DNA from: Ceratotherium simum simum
Lineage: Eukaryota > Chordata > Mammalia > Perissodactyla > Rhinocerotidae
Direction of reading: 5' to 3'
NCBI RefSeq assembly: GCF_000283155.1
Contig: NW_004454229.1
Location: 6,430,272-6,494,271 of the forward strand
DNA: 64,000 nucleotides
Below the pieces are notes generated by a model that saw nothing but the letters and a program-made list of their open reading frames with translations, ran no database searches and was not told the DNA's origin. This document shows, one piece after another, positions 12,328 through 23,340 of this stretch (positions are counted from its first letter, which is position 1; each line of letters starts with the position of its first letter). The position numbers and the translations under genes were made by a program.

Positions 12328-13007
12328 TTTACATAGAGTTAACTGTTAGCACCTATCATCATCTGAAACATTTCCACATTCGGGTAAATCAATGAACCAT
12401 CTAATCCAGTATCTGGTCTTTGACAGTAATGAATGTTGAGTACATTCAAATCAGACATCAGATCTCCATAAATGTACTTTATCAGGCAATGGTAAACCAT
12501 TGAGTAAGTTATTGGCCCAATGACTAAAAAGCCTTTACAATTTGATCTTAGCATGTGTTTTGCAAATCCACCTCATATTTTTTTAGAAAAAAAATGTTTC
12601 CATGTTATTTGCTTTAGTCATATCCTTTAGTAGTGAAAGCCACAGATGATGAACATACATACAGCCAAAAGGTGCATCTCTTTATTACTCTACAGGTCTT
12701 GCTTTCCAGATTCATGGATTGTTTCCGTGTTCTTGGAATAATGGAATAGATGAATAAAAACTCCATCATTGAGACCCACGCTCCCTTCCCCTTTACTTTC
12801 TCCCTTCCAGATCTTTTATGTTCTTCCCTGCTTTTTAGATCTTTCCTCATGTGAACATCCCCTGTGGTGTCATTCTCTTACTTCCCCTTCCTCATTATCC
12901 ACTCTCCTTCCTACCTCACGGCCTGTGATCATTTTCCTATTATGTCATTAAAAAAAATGAAGCTGATTCTCAAAGTGAGCCTGTATCATTAAGAGTTATG
13001 AAACACT

Positions 13008-13080
13008 GGCTGGTTGGCCCAGTTGGTTGTCAGATGGTGCTAATGAGATCCAGGTCAGGGGTACATCCCCATATGGGACT
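13008..13080 (+). pseudogene. tRNA-Ile(AAT)-like sequence (pseudogene or SINE head)
   Basis: About 73 bp follows the order of a tRNA-Ile. GGCTGGT is at the 5' end, the A box TGGCCCAGTTGG matches consensus, and the anticodon loop region reads GGTGCTAATGAGATCC with AAT in the anticodon place. GGGTACATCCCC stands where the B box should be, and the B box has lost its invariant TTCGA core. A T-rich stretch follows. It is not expected to be an active tRNA gene. Confidence 0.6.
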
Positions 13081-13224
13081 GTTAGTTTTTTCTTTGTTTA
13101 ATGGCCTCAGACTGCACCTCTGGCTTTGACCAGCTCTCTCATAAGTGTATTCAAGTGGTCAAAAAGGAGTGTGGGTAGAGATGTACAAATCCAGTCATGC
13201 TATTGGAAAACTCACACAAAGTTT

Positions 13225-13500
13225 GCTTCCAGTGGATATTTAATTCAACAAATGTTTAGTACTACTACTGCTAGTGCCAGGGGAGAATACAAACATAAAT
13301 GAGTTGCATTCCTGATCCTAAGAAAGCTTACTGTCTCCTGGCTGACAGCCTGTAAATGACTAACTAAATATAAGGCAGGATGAAATATGTCTGAAATAGT
13401 GGTACTAGCAAGTGGTTTAGACACACAAAGGACAGAACAGTGAGATCTGTTGGGAGAATCTGGGAAGGTTTCATGGACGAGACACCGGTGAACTGACCTT
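13225..13500 (-). repeat. L2 LINE fossil
   Basis: TATTTAATTCAACAAATGTT then a reversed L2 module ending AATCTGGGAAGGTTTCATGG. Confidence 0.55.
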
Positions 13501-13634
13501 TGTAAGAGGGGTGGGATTTTGCTAACTAGAAAATACATATAAAATAGAAACATTAGATTTCATATTTTATCTGCTGTGTATAGGATGTTATTGAAAGAAC
13601 AGGAAAGGAAGGAGGTGTACATAAGGGAAAAGGA

Positions 13635-13850
13635 CATTCATTTAACACATGTTTACTGAGTACTTACTCTGTGCCAGTACCTATGCTAGGCATGGGGAAT
13701 TTATAAATGGATCCAGCAAGGCATCAGCCCTGGAGGGGCTCACAGTCTTCTGAGGGAGATAGGCAAATACAGTGACAATACAGTGTGGGGAGTTCTGCAC
13801 TTAAGGTAAACATGTGAAGAAGACCTTCTTCCCTTGCTTTTTAAGAGCTT
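13635..13850 (-). repeat. L2 LINE fossil
   Basis: ACATGTTTACTGAGTACTTA, then GCCAGTACCTATGCTAGGCA, is a reversed L2 3' end. Confidence 0.65.
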
Positions 13851-14649
13851 ACAGAGGTGGCAGACATCATCACTAATTGATTACGGCACCATTTCCCACT
13901 GGGTCCAGAATTCATGATGCAAGACAGCTCTAGGTGGTCATGTTTTATATCTTCTCCTAACTGTAGCCAATTCATCAGGATTGGACAACTGAGTGACTCA
14001 CACTCAACTCACGGGTACAAATAGACAAGGAAGGCAAATCAGATTCTTTGTCTGAGAAATGTGACCTAGGAAACACTAAGAAAACAACAGTGGGAGTGTT
14101 GAAACAGAAGGGATGTTGGAGGAGTTATGAGACGCAGAAGCTGTCCCTAGGGATGTGTAGAATAGGGGGAGAGGGATTGGTAGTGAGTAAGGCAGATGGG
14201 TAGGAGTGAAAGCCTGTGAGAAAGAAGCCAGGCAGATTATGAGAGACAGAGAGAAAGGATATAGTCCCTAAATAAATCCTCGGGTTCTGTTCCCATTCCC
14301 ATTCAGACAAATGTATCTCACAGCAAAACCTCTTTTTTTCAAGATCTCAGTGAGAAGTCCTTTCCTCCAAAAGGTCTTATGTTAAGCACCGGGTTAGGAT
14401 CCATAGGAAAGGACTGAACGACTGGGGTAGTTTTGGATTATCCATAGGCAGTTATAAAATAGGCATTCTTCACTTTGTGCAATGAACTTGTTATACACAA
14501 GGGTGCAACGTGAATCATTTTCCCTTATGATTTACATTTTAATATCACTGATGTTTTTCTTCATTTCTTCATTCTGATTGGCCTTCATTTAACAGGAGGC
14601 ATACATGAGAATTGTGAGGTGCTTGCTTGTTCCCGTCACATCGCTGGTA

Positions 14650-14815
14650 TAGCACCTGTCCCGCTGCCCCACGGCTATCTGTTACTGTCTCCTTTCCAGC
14701 TGTGAGTTCCTGGAGGGCAGGGGTCAGGTCTTTTCTGCTTCGTGTCTCCGGTACCCAGATTAGGCCAGACTCAGAGTAGTGACTCAGTAACTGTTTGCTG
14801 AATGAAGTGTGTATG
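14650..14815 (+). repeat. L2 3' end
   Basis: GTTCCTGGAGGGCAGGGGTC, then TCAGTAACTGTTTGCTGAAT, is the forward L2 terminus. Confidence 0.7.
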
Positions 14816-15316
14816 AGTATTCAGGTATGTGAATTCCAAGGCACTCTCAGAGTTCTTTTTTTTAATACTACAGTTTGATGGAATGCCATGTTCTGTTTGG
14901 CAGATGCGCATATACCCTTCTTCCTCTAACAACCACTCCCCTTAAAAAAAAAAGACTTTTTTCTTTCTTGTTATACTGTTAGGCTAAGGGAATCTCTGAA
15001 CAGTCAGTGCCTAGCCATCCTCACACTGGGATGAGGATCCTCTCTGGCAAATGTTGCTGGATGAATGCTGGGCAGACAGCCACCTTTCCAGCCTCCTAAA
15101 GTAGTCTGGTACCAGGCTGCCTCAGGCCGGAGGCTAATCCAGTGCTCACCTAGGAGGCAGTGAGAAGCTTGAGGAGTCTGGGTTCTGGAGAGCCATGGCG
15201 CCAAGTCCAGCACAGCCTTGGAGGTAATCAGTCAGTCGTCAGGACCACAGACTTCCCTGAGCACCTTTTGTCTGCTACCCCCAGGCAGATGTCTGGGCCT
15301 GGATGTTCATTCCCTC

Positions 15317-15340
15317 CCTCTCTCTCTCTCTCTCTCTCTC
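15317..15340 (+). repeat. (CT)n microsatellite
   Basis: Twelve uninterrupted CT units in the TCEANC2 intron. Confidence 0.95.
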
Positions 15341-15589
15341 AGTCCTGTTCTGCTCCCTGCTTGGTCCTTATGTCCTTCAAGTCTCTCTTTTCTATTTGTT
15401 TTGTTCTGCTGGTCTCTCTCCTATGTTAGGACATTTTATCAGGTGTCAGGTGATCCTTTTTTATTTTTGGTGCATTTTTTCCTTAAACTTTTCTGTTTAA
15501 ATAGAAATATAGTACATATATAGAAAAGTGCACAAAAGATATATGTGTAGCTCAGGGAATTTATCACAAGGCAAATGCCCACTTCACCT

Positions 15590-15895
15590 GGCCAGATCCT
15601 ACTCATTCTCCAGGGGTCAGGTCAGACGTCATTTCCTCCTGAAGGCAGGTGATCCCCTCCTGGGTTGAGTCCCTTTACTGTTCACTGCTGCAGTGGTTTG
15701 CACCCTAGCCCTCATTGCTCTCCTCATCCCTGGCACTCAGTACACTTACAATCCCTGTTCACTACTGTCTCCAACTGGGCCATGCTCTCCTTGGAGTCAA
15801 GGACTGGGTTGGCCTGTTCACTGCTTTTTCCTAGGCCCAAGCACAGAGCCTGGCACATAGTAGGTGCTGAATTGGTATTTGAATGAGTGGTGGAG
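15590..15895 (+). repeat. L2 3' end
   Basis: GTCATTTCCTCCTGAAGGCA leads to AGCACAGAGCCTGGCACATA and a GTAGGTGCTGAATTGG terminus. Confidence 0.7.
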
Positions 15896-16524
15896 TAAGG
15901 GGGAAGGAGTGAATGGAAGAAAGGAAGTGAGGGGGAAATTTGTTTCCTGTTTTCAAGGAGCTCACTATCAGGGAAGGCAAACTCAAAAAGTAGATCATTA
16001 TAATACATGATGAAAATGACTAAGGGAGGCTCAGGACATAGTGGCAGCCCAAAGAAGAACCTTCAGTCCTTTGAGGTAGGATTTGCTTTTTTGCTTTCTG
16101 TTTTTTGGCTAAGCTTTGAAATACCAATAGGAATGTGTTTCCTGGGGAAAGGGTGCCTTGCTGAGGGAACAGGTCCCTGTGCAGAGGTAGAGAGACACGT
16201 GCACGCAGCTTAGCTTGCTCAGGCCGGGCCGTGGTCAGGACTGGGGAGGCAAAGAGTGGGAGACGGACCTGGAAAGGAAGGTCATGAGGGAGTCCCTGAC
16301 CAGCAGCCCAATCTGCCCTGGATCCAGACGGTGTGGACAAAGTCCCAGACCTGTCCTGCTGTGATTAGGTCTGGCTTCAGGAGAGCTTGGGCCCCAGACC
16401 ACCCCAGAATTGCTACAGGTCCCGTCCCCTAGGCCTGCTCTGCTTGGCTGACCCTGCAGAGGTCTCTCCAAACTCAGCCAGTCTCTCCAAATGTGGAGGG
16501 GGCAGTTAGAGTGGTGAAAGAGAA

Positions 16525-16700
16525 GGAACATGAACTTTGGAGTCAAGGGCTCTGGGTCAGAGTGCCCGCTCTGCTTCTTAGTAGTTGTAAGACCTTGAAC
16601 CTTTCTCTACCTTTGAACCCGTTTCCTCATCTGTAAAATGAGATAATAGGAGTTGTGAACACCAAATGTGAAAAGTGATTTATAAACTGCTCTACACACA
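16525..16700 (+). repeat. MIR SINE
   Basis: TTGGAGTCAAGGGCTCTGGG then CCTCATCTGTAAAATGAGAT: forward MIR. Confidence 0.7.
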
Positions 16701-17112
16701 TATTAGGATCCAGACCCAGGGTTTCTGAAATGCTGTAAGGGGTTAAAAGGCACTTTAAAAACAGAAAAAAGTATGAGCTGTTAGACTGATTTATTATCCT
16801 TGGTCTTTGTTTCCTGGTTGGTCAAGTCCAGGGCCCAGTACCGGTTGCTTGGTTGAGGCCAGTTTCCTGTTATTATGGCATGTGTTACCACCCAGCAGGG
16901 GTTGTGAGTGGGCCCCGTCACACAGCACGTGGCCTCGTGCCTTAATTGCCAGGGTGGGTTAATCTGCTCCTCCTGTTTCTCTTGTGATGGGAAGTAGATG
17001 TCCTTGAATTTCAGCTGATTAATGGAGCCTCCGAGCAGAGTGCTCCAGCCTCTCTTGCTTTTAATCCTTATGCAATGCAAGGCCCTAATTTGATAATTTT
17101 GCTGTTTTTTAG

Positions 17113-17301
17113 ATGGATCACCTACTGGTTGAAAATATTGAGCAGGAAACATTTCATCTCTGCTCCCGCCTCATTAATGGGCCTTACCGGCGGACGGTGA
17201 GAGCCCTGGTCTTCACATTAAAGCACCGAGCCGACATCCGGGCTCAGGTGAAGAACGGCTCGCTGCCGGTCGGCACGTTTGTACAGACCCACAAAAAGTG
17301 A
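17113..17301 (+). CDS. TCEANC2: TCEANC2 terminal coding exon (TFIIS central domain, stop)
   Basis: This last coding exon opens in phase 0 after TTTTTTAG and encodes 62 residues plus TGA. It carries most of the TFIIS central domain: an IE-x-E-TFH helix, a [15 protein letters not shown] block equivalent to the Y-K-x-R-x-R-S-L-x-F-N-L-K block of TFIIS, and then [11 protein letters not shown]. The protein ends FVQTHKK without the C-terminal zinc ribbon that TFIIS uses to stimulate transcript cleavage. This absence is normal for TCEANC2 and suggests it cannot act as a cleavage factor by itself. The ATG at the exon start is an internal methionine, not the translation start. Confidence 0.94.
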   Translation: MDHLLVENIEQETFHLCSRLINGPYRRTVRALVFTLKHRADIRAQVKNGSLPVGTFVQTHKK

Positions 17302-18130
17302 CCTGAGGATGGTTCCAGCCCTGGGCTGGGCAGAAAGGAAAACGCACCTCTCTCTGCCATTCAAAGGCTCTTTTGAGTTTGGGTGACGGCTGCTGCTGGC
17401 TGTGCTGAATTTTCCCATCGTGCCATTCCTTCAGACAGGGGACGCAGAGAGCCCTGGGAGACAGGCCTGCGGGAAACGCTTCATTAGCTGAAGTGTGCTG
17501 GTGCCGCCCAACAGGACGTGCCCTGGCTGTCACTAGGAAGCGCGGTACGGTTACCATCACCCAACACAGTGAAGGGGTGACGGATTTCTCTGGGAGTGTG
17601 CCAAGGACACCTCTAAACTTGCCCATGTCAGACAGATGAAGTTACTACTTTATTTCGCCACCCTGCAGGTAACTGAAACTCAATTACCGCTGCCATCACT
17701 CGGTCCTGTCCCCCTGAGTTTAGATAGCTCCCGTGCCTCTCAGAACTCCCCTGTCTGTTCTCTTTGCTCTGCCCCAGGGGTGAGCCTGCTGGAGCCAGAC
17801 AACTACCCCTTCTTCCCAGAACTCACTTATCTGAACGTTTCAGCTCTCCCTGGCAGGCCTTCTGCATCGGTCTCCGGAGCCCCCATGCTGAGGCTTCTAA
17901 TGAGGAACTGGCCTGAAGCATCGCACGCCTTGGGGTTTATTTGAATACATTGGCTCTCTCGGCTTAGGGCTCTGTAGAAGATGCTAATGAAATTTCTCTC
18001 TAATTACTGTAGTAGAAAAATTACATATACATTTAAAAATGAAATACTTCTATATAGACCTGCTTGTACAATTATGTAGATGATATTTGCTTTTTTAAAG
18101 TAATAATAAACTGGGACTTTTTTACCCTAA
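17302..18130 (+). other. TCEANC2: Probable TCEANC2 3' UTR
   Basis: This is sequence from the TGA to just past the first canonical polyadenylation signal. It is mostly unique DNA with no recognisable SINE, turning AT-rich after 17.95 kb. The end is inferred; a longer UTR reaching later AATAAA motifs cannot be excluded. Confidence 0.55.
18105..18110 (+). terminator. TCEANC2: Candidate polyadenylation signal (AATAAA)
   Basis: AATAAA lies 804 bp after the TCEANC2 stop, in an AT-rich setting followed by a T-run at 18118-18123. It is the first canonical signal downstream of the stop codon. Confidence 0.5.
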
Positions 18131-18654
18131 AACAAAAGGTATGGCTTGTTCATTGAAAAGTGTTTTGGGTTGAGAAAGAGTATAGTTGGTGAAAATAATG
18201 ATTGGACAAGAATTTGAGGGAGACAGCGAGACCCAAGAAGGTTTTAGGTTAGGGGAGACTGGAGCATGTTTGTAAACTGAAAAGAAGGAGCCAATAGAAA
18301 GGGAGAGATTTAAAATACAGAAAGAGAGGGGCTGGGTTAAAAAGCAAGGACAGGGAAAAAGAAGGGAGGGGACTAACATTACCTGCCTTCCAAAAGTCTA
18401 GATACTTTTCCTAAGATAACTGGTTAGCATTTTCATCGATCTTTATATAGTTTTTAAAAAATGTTTAATCCTTTCACCTGTTTTATTAGTAGATATTGTT
18501 TCAGTTTTTTAGATGTCTTCATTTATTCAGCAACCGTTTACTGAGTGCCCATTCTGTGGGGCACTGTGGATACCTAGCAGGAGCTACCAATGAGACCCTG
18601 AGGCTCACCAAGCAGAAGTCTCTTGTTCAATCTCCTACTGCTGGTAGCCATTGG

Positions 18655-18830
18655 AGCAGAATAGTAATTGAGCACTTACCATGTGCTCAGCACTATGGTA
18701 GACATTTAAAATAATAATAATAATACCCCATTAAAGATGAGAAAAGTGAGGCTCAGAATGGTATGGTAACTTCCTCAAGGTCGTACAGTTAGTGAGTGGC
18801 AGATCTAAGATCAAAGCCCAGAGCTCTTTG
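18655..18830 (-). repeat. MIR SINE
   Basis: AAAGATGAGAAAAGTGAGGC then TTCCTCAAGGTCGTACAGTT: reversed MIR core. Confidence 0.65.
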
Positions 18831-18899
18831 ACTGTATACAATCTCCCTGGTTGATTTCATCCGCTCTCATGGTTTCAATCATTATTTACTTGCCGATGA

Positions 18900-19830
18900 C
18901 GCTCCAGTTTGTATCTTCAGCCCATACCTGTCCCATGAGTTTCAGACGATAGATATCTCCTAGATGTCCCATGGGCGTCTCAGATGTAACGTGTCTTCTC
19001 TCATTTGGCAATACTGGCAACCCAGGTACTCCAGCTAGGAACTGGGGGTCAGCCTAGACCCCTCCTCTCCCACCCTCACCCAACCAAGGCCTGATGGTTT
19101 GACTTCTCACGTGTATTTAGAATCTCTTGCCTCTTCTCCATCTCTAGTACCACTTCAGGACTTTATCCTCTCCTGCCCAGGTTGACTACATGGCTTCCTA
19201 ACTGGTCCCTCTGCCTCCAGTCTTAACCTCTTCAAATTCACCTTTCTATGCTAGAAACAAAGTGACTATCAAAACTGGAAATCCACCGTGTCACTCCCCG
19301 TCTGAGCACTTCCATGTGCCGTTTTCTCTCTCTGGAATGCGGCTCTCCACTTAATTTGCCCTGCTGCCCCAGCGTAATGCCCTGTGTACTGTTCTATTGT
19401 GTCTGCGTGTTCTGTGCTGCTGCTGTTTTTTTTTTCTGCTGGGAAAGATTGGCCCTGCGCTAACATCTGCTGCCAATCTTCCTCTTTTTTTTTTTTTTCT
19501 CCCCAAAGCCCCAGTACATAGTTGTATATTCTGGTTGTAAGTCCTTCTAGTTCTGTGTGAGCCGCCACCGCAGCGTGGCTGCTGACAGACAAATGGTGTG
19601 CTCCTCGCCCAGGAACTGCACCTGGGCCGCCAAAGCGGTCAGAGCGCCGAACTTGAACCGCTAGGCCGTCAGGGCCGGCTCTGTGCTTCTGCTTTTGATT
19701 CTGTCTCCCCACTAGATTATAACCTCCTGAAATCAGGAATCCTGTCTTATTCACCTGGGTATCTTCAGTGCCTAAAACAGTGCTTGTCCCGTGGTAGTAC
19801 CCAGTAATATTTGTGGGCTTAATGGCTGTC
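18900..19830 (+). repeat. L2 copy split by a SINE
   Basis: An L2 forward copy (TTGACTACATGGCTTCCTAA ... TCCGTCTGAGCACTTCC-like body) is interrupted at about 19.42 kb. It resumes after the SINE with ACTAGATTATAACCTCCTGA and ends near AGTAATATTTGTGGGC. Confidence 0.6.
19412..19696 (-). mobile_element. Older ERE-related SINE inside L2
   Basis: The reversed element contains ATTGGCCCTGCGCTAACATC, CCCCAAAGCCCCAGTACATA and the head CAGGGCCGGCT. Flanks CTGTGCTGCTGCT (19412-19424) and CTGTGCTTCTGCT (19681-19693) look like a 13 bp TSD with one mismatch. Confidence 0.8.
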
Positions 19831-19925
19831 CATGTGTCCATGCCCTTGCTGCTCCCACCTTTGTTTCTCTTGTGGTCTGTAATCCACAGAGTAGCCAGAA
19901 TGAACGTTTTAAAATGTAAAACAAA

Positions 19926-20254
19926 TCATATCTCTTCTTTTTTTTTTTTTTTGTGAGGAAGATCAGCCCTGAGCTAACATCCGTGCTAATCCTCCTCTTT
20001 TTTTTGCTGAGGAAGACCGGCTCTGAGCTAACATCTATTGCCAAGCCTCCTCCTTTTTTTTCCCCCAAAACCCCAGTAGATAGTTGTGTGTCATAGTTGC
20101 ACATCCTTCTAGTTGCTGTATGTGGGACGCGGCCTCAGCATGGCTGGAGAAGCGGTGCGTCGGTGTGCGCCCGGGATCCGAACCCGGGCCGCCAGTAGCG
20201 AAGTGCGTGCACTTAACCGCTAAGCCACGGGGCCGGCCCTCATATCTCTTCTTT
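19926..20254 (-). mobile_element. ERE SINE (full length) with 15 bp TSD
   Basis: A reversed, well-preserved ERE with the doubled GCTAACATC module is bounded by perfect TCATATCTCTTCTTT copies (19926-19940, 20240-20254). It is inserted into a second L2 copy. Confidence 0.93.
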
Positions 20255-20591
20255 ATCCCTTCTAGTGGCTTCCATCTCACTTGGAGCAAAATCCCAAGCC
20301 CTTACCATGTCTTACAAGGGCCAGTGTGAACTGGCTCCTGCCTGCCTCTTTGACTTCATTTCCTAACATTCTCTCCCTTTCTCACACCCCTGTGGTTCCA
20401 GTGGCTCCCTTGCTGAACATACATACCAGGCGTGCTCCTGCCTCAGGGCCTTTGCACTTACACTCATCCCTGATTGCAGTGCTCTTTTCACAGATATCTG
20501 CATGTTCATTTGACCTCATTTGATTCAGGTCTCTGTTTGCCTTATCAGAAAAGCCATTGTTGACTGCTCTAAATAAAATATCACTCCCTCC

Positions 20592-20798
20592 CAACCATTT
20601 TTTTTTGGTGAGGAAGATTAGCCCTGAGCTAACATCTGTTATCAATCCTCCTCTTTTTGCTGAGGAAGATTGGCCCTGGGCTAACATCTATGCCCATCTT
20701 CCTCTACTTTATATGGAATGCTCCCACAGCACGGCTTGATAAGTAGAGCACATGAACTTAACCACTACGCCACCGGGCTGGCCCCACAACCATTTTTT
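20592..20798 (-). mobile_element. Short ERE-type SINE with 12 bp TSD
   Basis: A reversed element with two GCTAACATC motifs and a CACCGGGCTGGCCCC head lacks most of the tRNA-related middle. Perfect CAACCATTTTTT copies (20592-20603, 20787-20798) flank it. Confidence 0.9.
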
Positions 20799-20999
20799 AA
20801 TGCTCTACCCTGCCTCATTTTTTTTCAGAGTATTTATCACCCCTTGAGAGAGTTATTTATTTCTTTATTTTCTATCCCTCCCCCCCCACTTCAAGAATTA
20901 AGCTTCATGAAAGCAGAGTCTTTGTTTTGTTCCCTTCTGTATCTCCACACCTAGAACAGAGCCTGGCACAAGCTAGGTCTCCGTAACTATTTTATTGAA

Positions 21000-21310
21000 T
21001 AGTTGAATGACTAGTTGTAGGTGTGCAGGAAAGGCATCTAATCCAATCATGGAATGCTTCCTGGAGGAGGTGATACCTGTGTGCAGTCTTAAAGGGCAGA
21101 CGTAGTTAATTGGCTGGTTGAGGTGTATGCCTGGCAGAGACAGCAGAGTATGGAAAGACTCAGAACTGTGAGATATCTGGAAGGTAATTGGTATGGCTGG
21201 AGTAGAGGACACATGTAGGAGAGTAGCTGGAGATGAGACAGGAGAGGAAAACAAGGACCAGGACCAAATTTGAAGGGTCTTGAGCATCAGGGGAAGGTGT
21301 TTGGACTGGT
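21000..21310 (-). repeat. L2 LINE fossil
   Basis: ATGCTTCCTGGAGGAGGTGA through GAAGGGTCTTGAGCATCA is the reversed L2 body. Confidence 0.55.
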
Positions 21311-21914
21311 TAGTAGGAACTGGTGGGTTTTTTGTTAACAGGCTGTGTGGAAGACAAGCTGGAGCGGGGGAAGAGCCTGGCAGTAGGAAGCCTCATTTAT
21401 AAACACCCAGAAAGTTCTGCCAACTTAGGAACCCAGAGTAAGTTGAACACAAATTGCTCTCTGGCTGAAAGGCTTCAGTGGTGATAGCTGGGAAGTAACG
21501 TGATTACAGAGATGTGCTCTGGAGATTGGGAGAGCAGGCTGGCTTATTTGTGGCTGTTTCCTCCTTGATGCACGTGCAGAATTTCCATGAACGCTGCTGG
21601 AGCTATTCCGGGTGCTCGCCGAAGGGAAGGAGGCTCGCAGACTCCATCCAAGCTGGCCCACCCGCTAAGAAGCACCTCTGAGCTGCAGCCTGTTAAAAAG
21701 AAAGGGTCAGCTCCTGACATGGGGTGAGAGATGTTCCGAGGACCTCTGAGTTACCTGTAAGTCTAGGCATGAACATGTCTTCTCAATGTGTTCGGTTGCT
21801 GGAGGAAATTTGGGGAATTAAATACTGTTAGAGTCTGCTCCAGCGGCTTATTGATCCTTTTCTTGTGGTGGTTAAATTGGAGGTCCTGGTCCTTTGGGTA
21901 GGGACTGAGTCTTT

Positions 21915-22450
21915 ATTTTCATTCATTCACTCAACAGACAAACGTTGCCCATCTGCTGTGTGCCATGGACGAGACAGGCACTGGGGAAACTGCGGTAAAT
22001 GAGAGCTAATCTCCACCCTTGAGGAGTCTTAGTCTGGTGGAGAGACAGACACTTAGGTAAATAATCATCGTATAGCATATTCGGTGTTCACTGTAGATAT
22101 TTATTTTAAATGTTGAGAAAGTGGAGAAAGGAGTGATTAACACCATTCTAAGGGAAGCAGAGTCTTCACAGAGAGTTAACATTTGAACCACGTCTCGAAG
22201 GATAGTTCTTAGCAGAGGGATCATGATGTCTACAAAAGCATAGAGATGTGAAGTGCGTGCCTTGTTTCAGTAAAGGCAGACAGTATGGATGGTGGAAGCC
22301 TAAGGTTCTTGGGAATGATGGAGAGAAATGAGGCAAAAAAAGTAGCCAGGGCCCTGGAGGCCTAGTGAAGGAGCTTGGACATCGCCTTCAGATAACGGGA
22401 GGCCACGAGGAGTTTTTGAGGAGGTGAGGGACTTAATAAGATGTGTGTTT
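21915..22450 (-). repeat. L2 LINE fossil
   Basis: CATTCATTCACTCAACAGAC, then CTGTGTGCCATGGACGAGAC, then TGAGGAGGTGAGGGACTTAA: reversed L2 from its 3' end inward. Confidence 0.65.
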
Positions 22451-23104
22451 TAGAAAGATAAAAATGTTCCTACCTAAACAGATATCTAAGAAAATTTTTT
22501 AAATTTTAAAAACCTCAACAATTTAAGGCAAAGGAAAGAAACACTTGCGATTCAGTAAATTAGAGATTTTTTCTTTTTTGACAAATGAAGTTTAGAGTTG
22601 ACCAAACAGATATCATTAGAGAGTCCCAGGTTTGAAAAATGGCAGGAAGCTCAGATAATGCATTTACTATGTTGAGTGGGGGAAGGAACAGGCAGCTGGC
22701 CTTTTTTCATTTATAGGAGATCAGGTTCTTAAACTCGTGGCTGTCAACCTTGGTTTTCTTCTGCTGCAGCCTCAGGCCTCAGAGCCTCACTCTGAGATTT
22801 GTAATGTGTGTTGGATGCGTTTATCACAGCCAGATGGGGTGAGGGCTCAGTTTGTTACTGCCCATTATTGCTATCGAAGGGAGTCCATCCAGAAAACAAG
22901 GCTTTGGGAGCTTCGATTAGTTCGGTGACATTGCCTTCGTTTCAAAAGAGAGTTGGTTTGATTGGATGACATTGTATTTTCTTTTAAATCCACCAAAATG
23001 ATACAGCTGCTGTCAGGGATAGCTTACCCATAAGCTAAGGAGGTTGGTTTCAAGATGCAAGAAGACCAGGATGTCCAGTCAAAGGCTGTGTTTTCATCTT
23101 GTTA

Positions 23105-23340
23105 AAATCATTCATTCAGTGTGTATTTATTGAGTTCTTGTGTGCCAGGTCCAAGGGTCACAGGGATAAATAAGACACAATCTCTGGCCCCAAGAAGCTC
23201 ACAGTCTAGTGAAGGAGAAAGATAAACCATTTTAAAAAGGCAAACGATTATGAATTATGGGAATTCAGAGAAAAGGAAATAAGTCAAGAAACATGTTAGA
23301 AGATGCTCAACCTCACTAGTAATCAGAGAATGGCAAAGAT
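23105..23340 (-). repeat. L2 3' end followed by short L1-like scrap
   Basis: ATTCATTCAGTGTGTATTTA then TGTGCCAGGTCCAAGGGTCA is reversed L2. AAGATGCTCAACCTCACTAG at 23301-23320 resembles an L1 ORF2 end fragment. It abuts the ERV-L remnant. Confidence 0.5.

Larger units (their letters stand above)
10114..17112 (+). other. TCEANC2: TCEANC2 last intron
   Basis: The intron starts with GTAATG and ends TGCTGTTTTTTAG, so it is an ordinary GT-AG intron of 6,999 bp. It contains an AT-rich block (11.5-12.7 kb) with no features beyond a short tandem duplication, one ERE, a tRNA-Ile-like sequence at 13.0 kb, L2 and MIR fragments, and a CT tract. The last 300 bp before the acceptor looks free of recognisable repeats. 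Confidence 0.85.
19832..21000 (+). repeat. Second L2 copy, split by two SINEs
   Basis: L2 body text before 19.93 kb resumes at 20.26 kb (CCTTCTAGTGGCTTCCATCT). It is split again at 20.60 kb and ends CTAGAACAGAGCCTGGCACA ... TAACTATTTTATTGAATAG at about 21.0 kb. Confidence 0.65.

Noticed and set aside
19269..19841. 190-codon - strand open frame
   Set aside because: It is translated SINE and L2 sequence.
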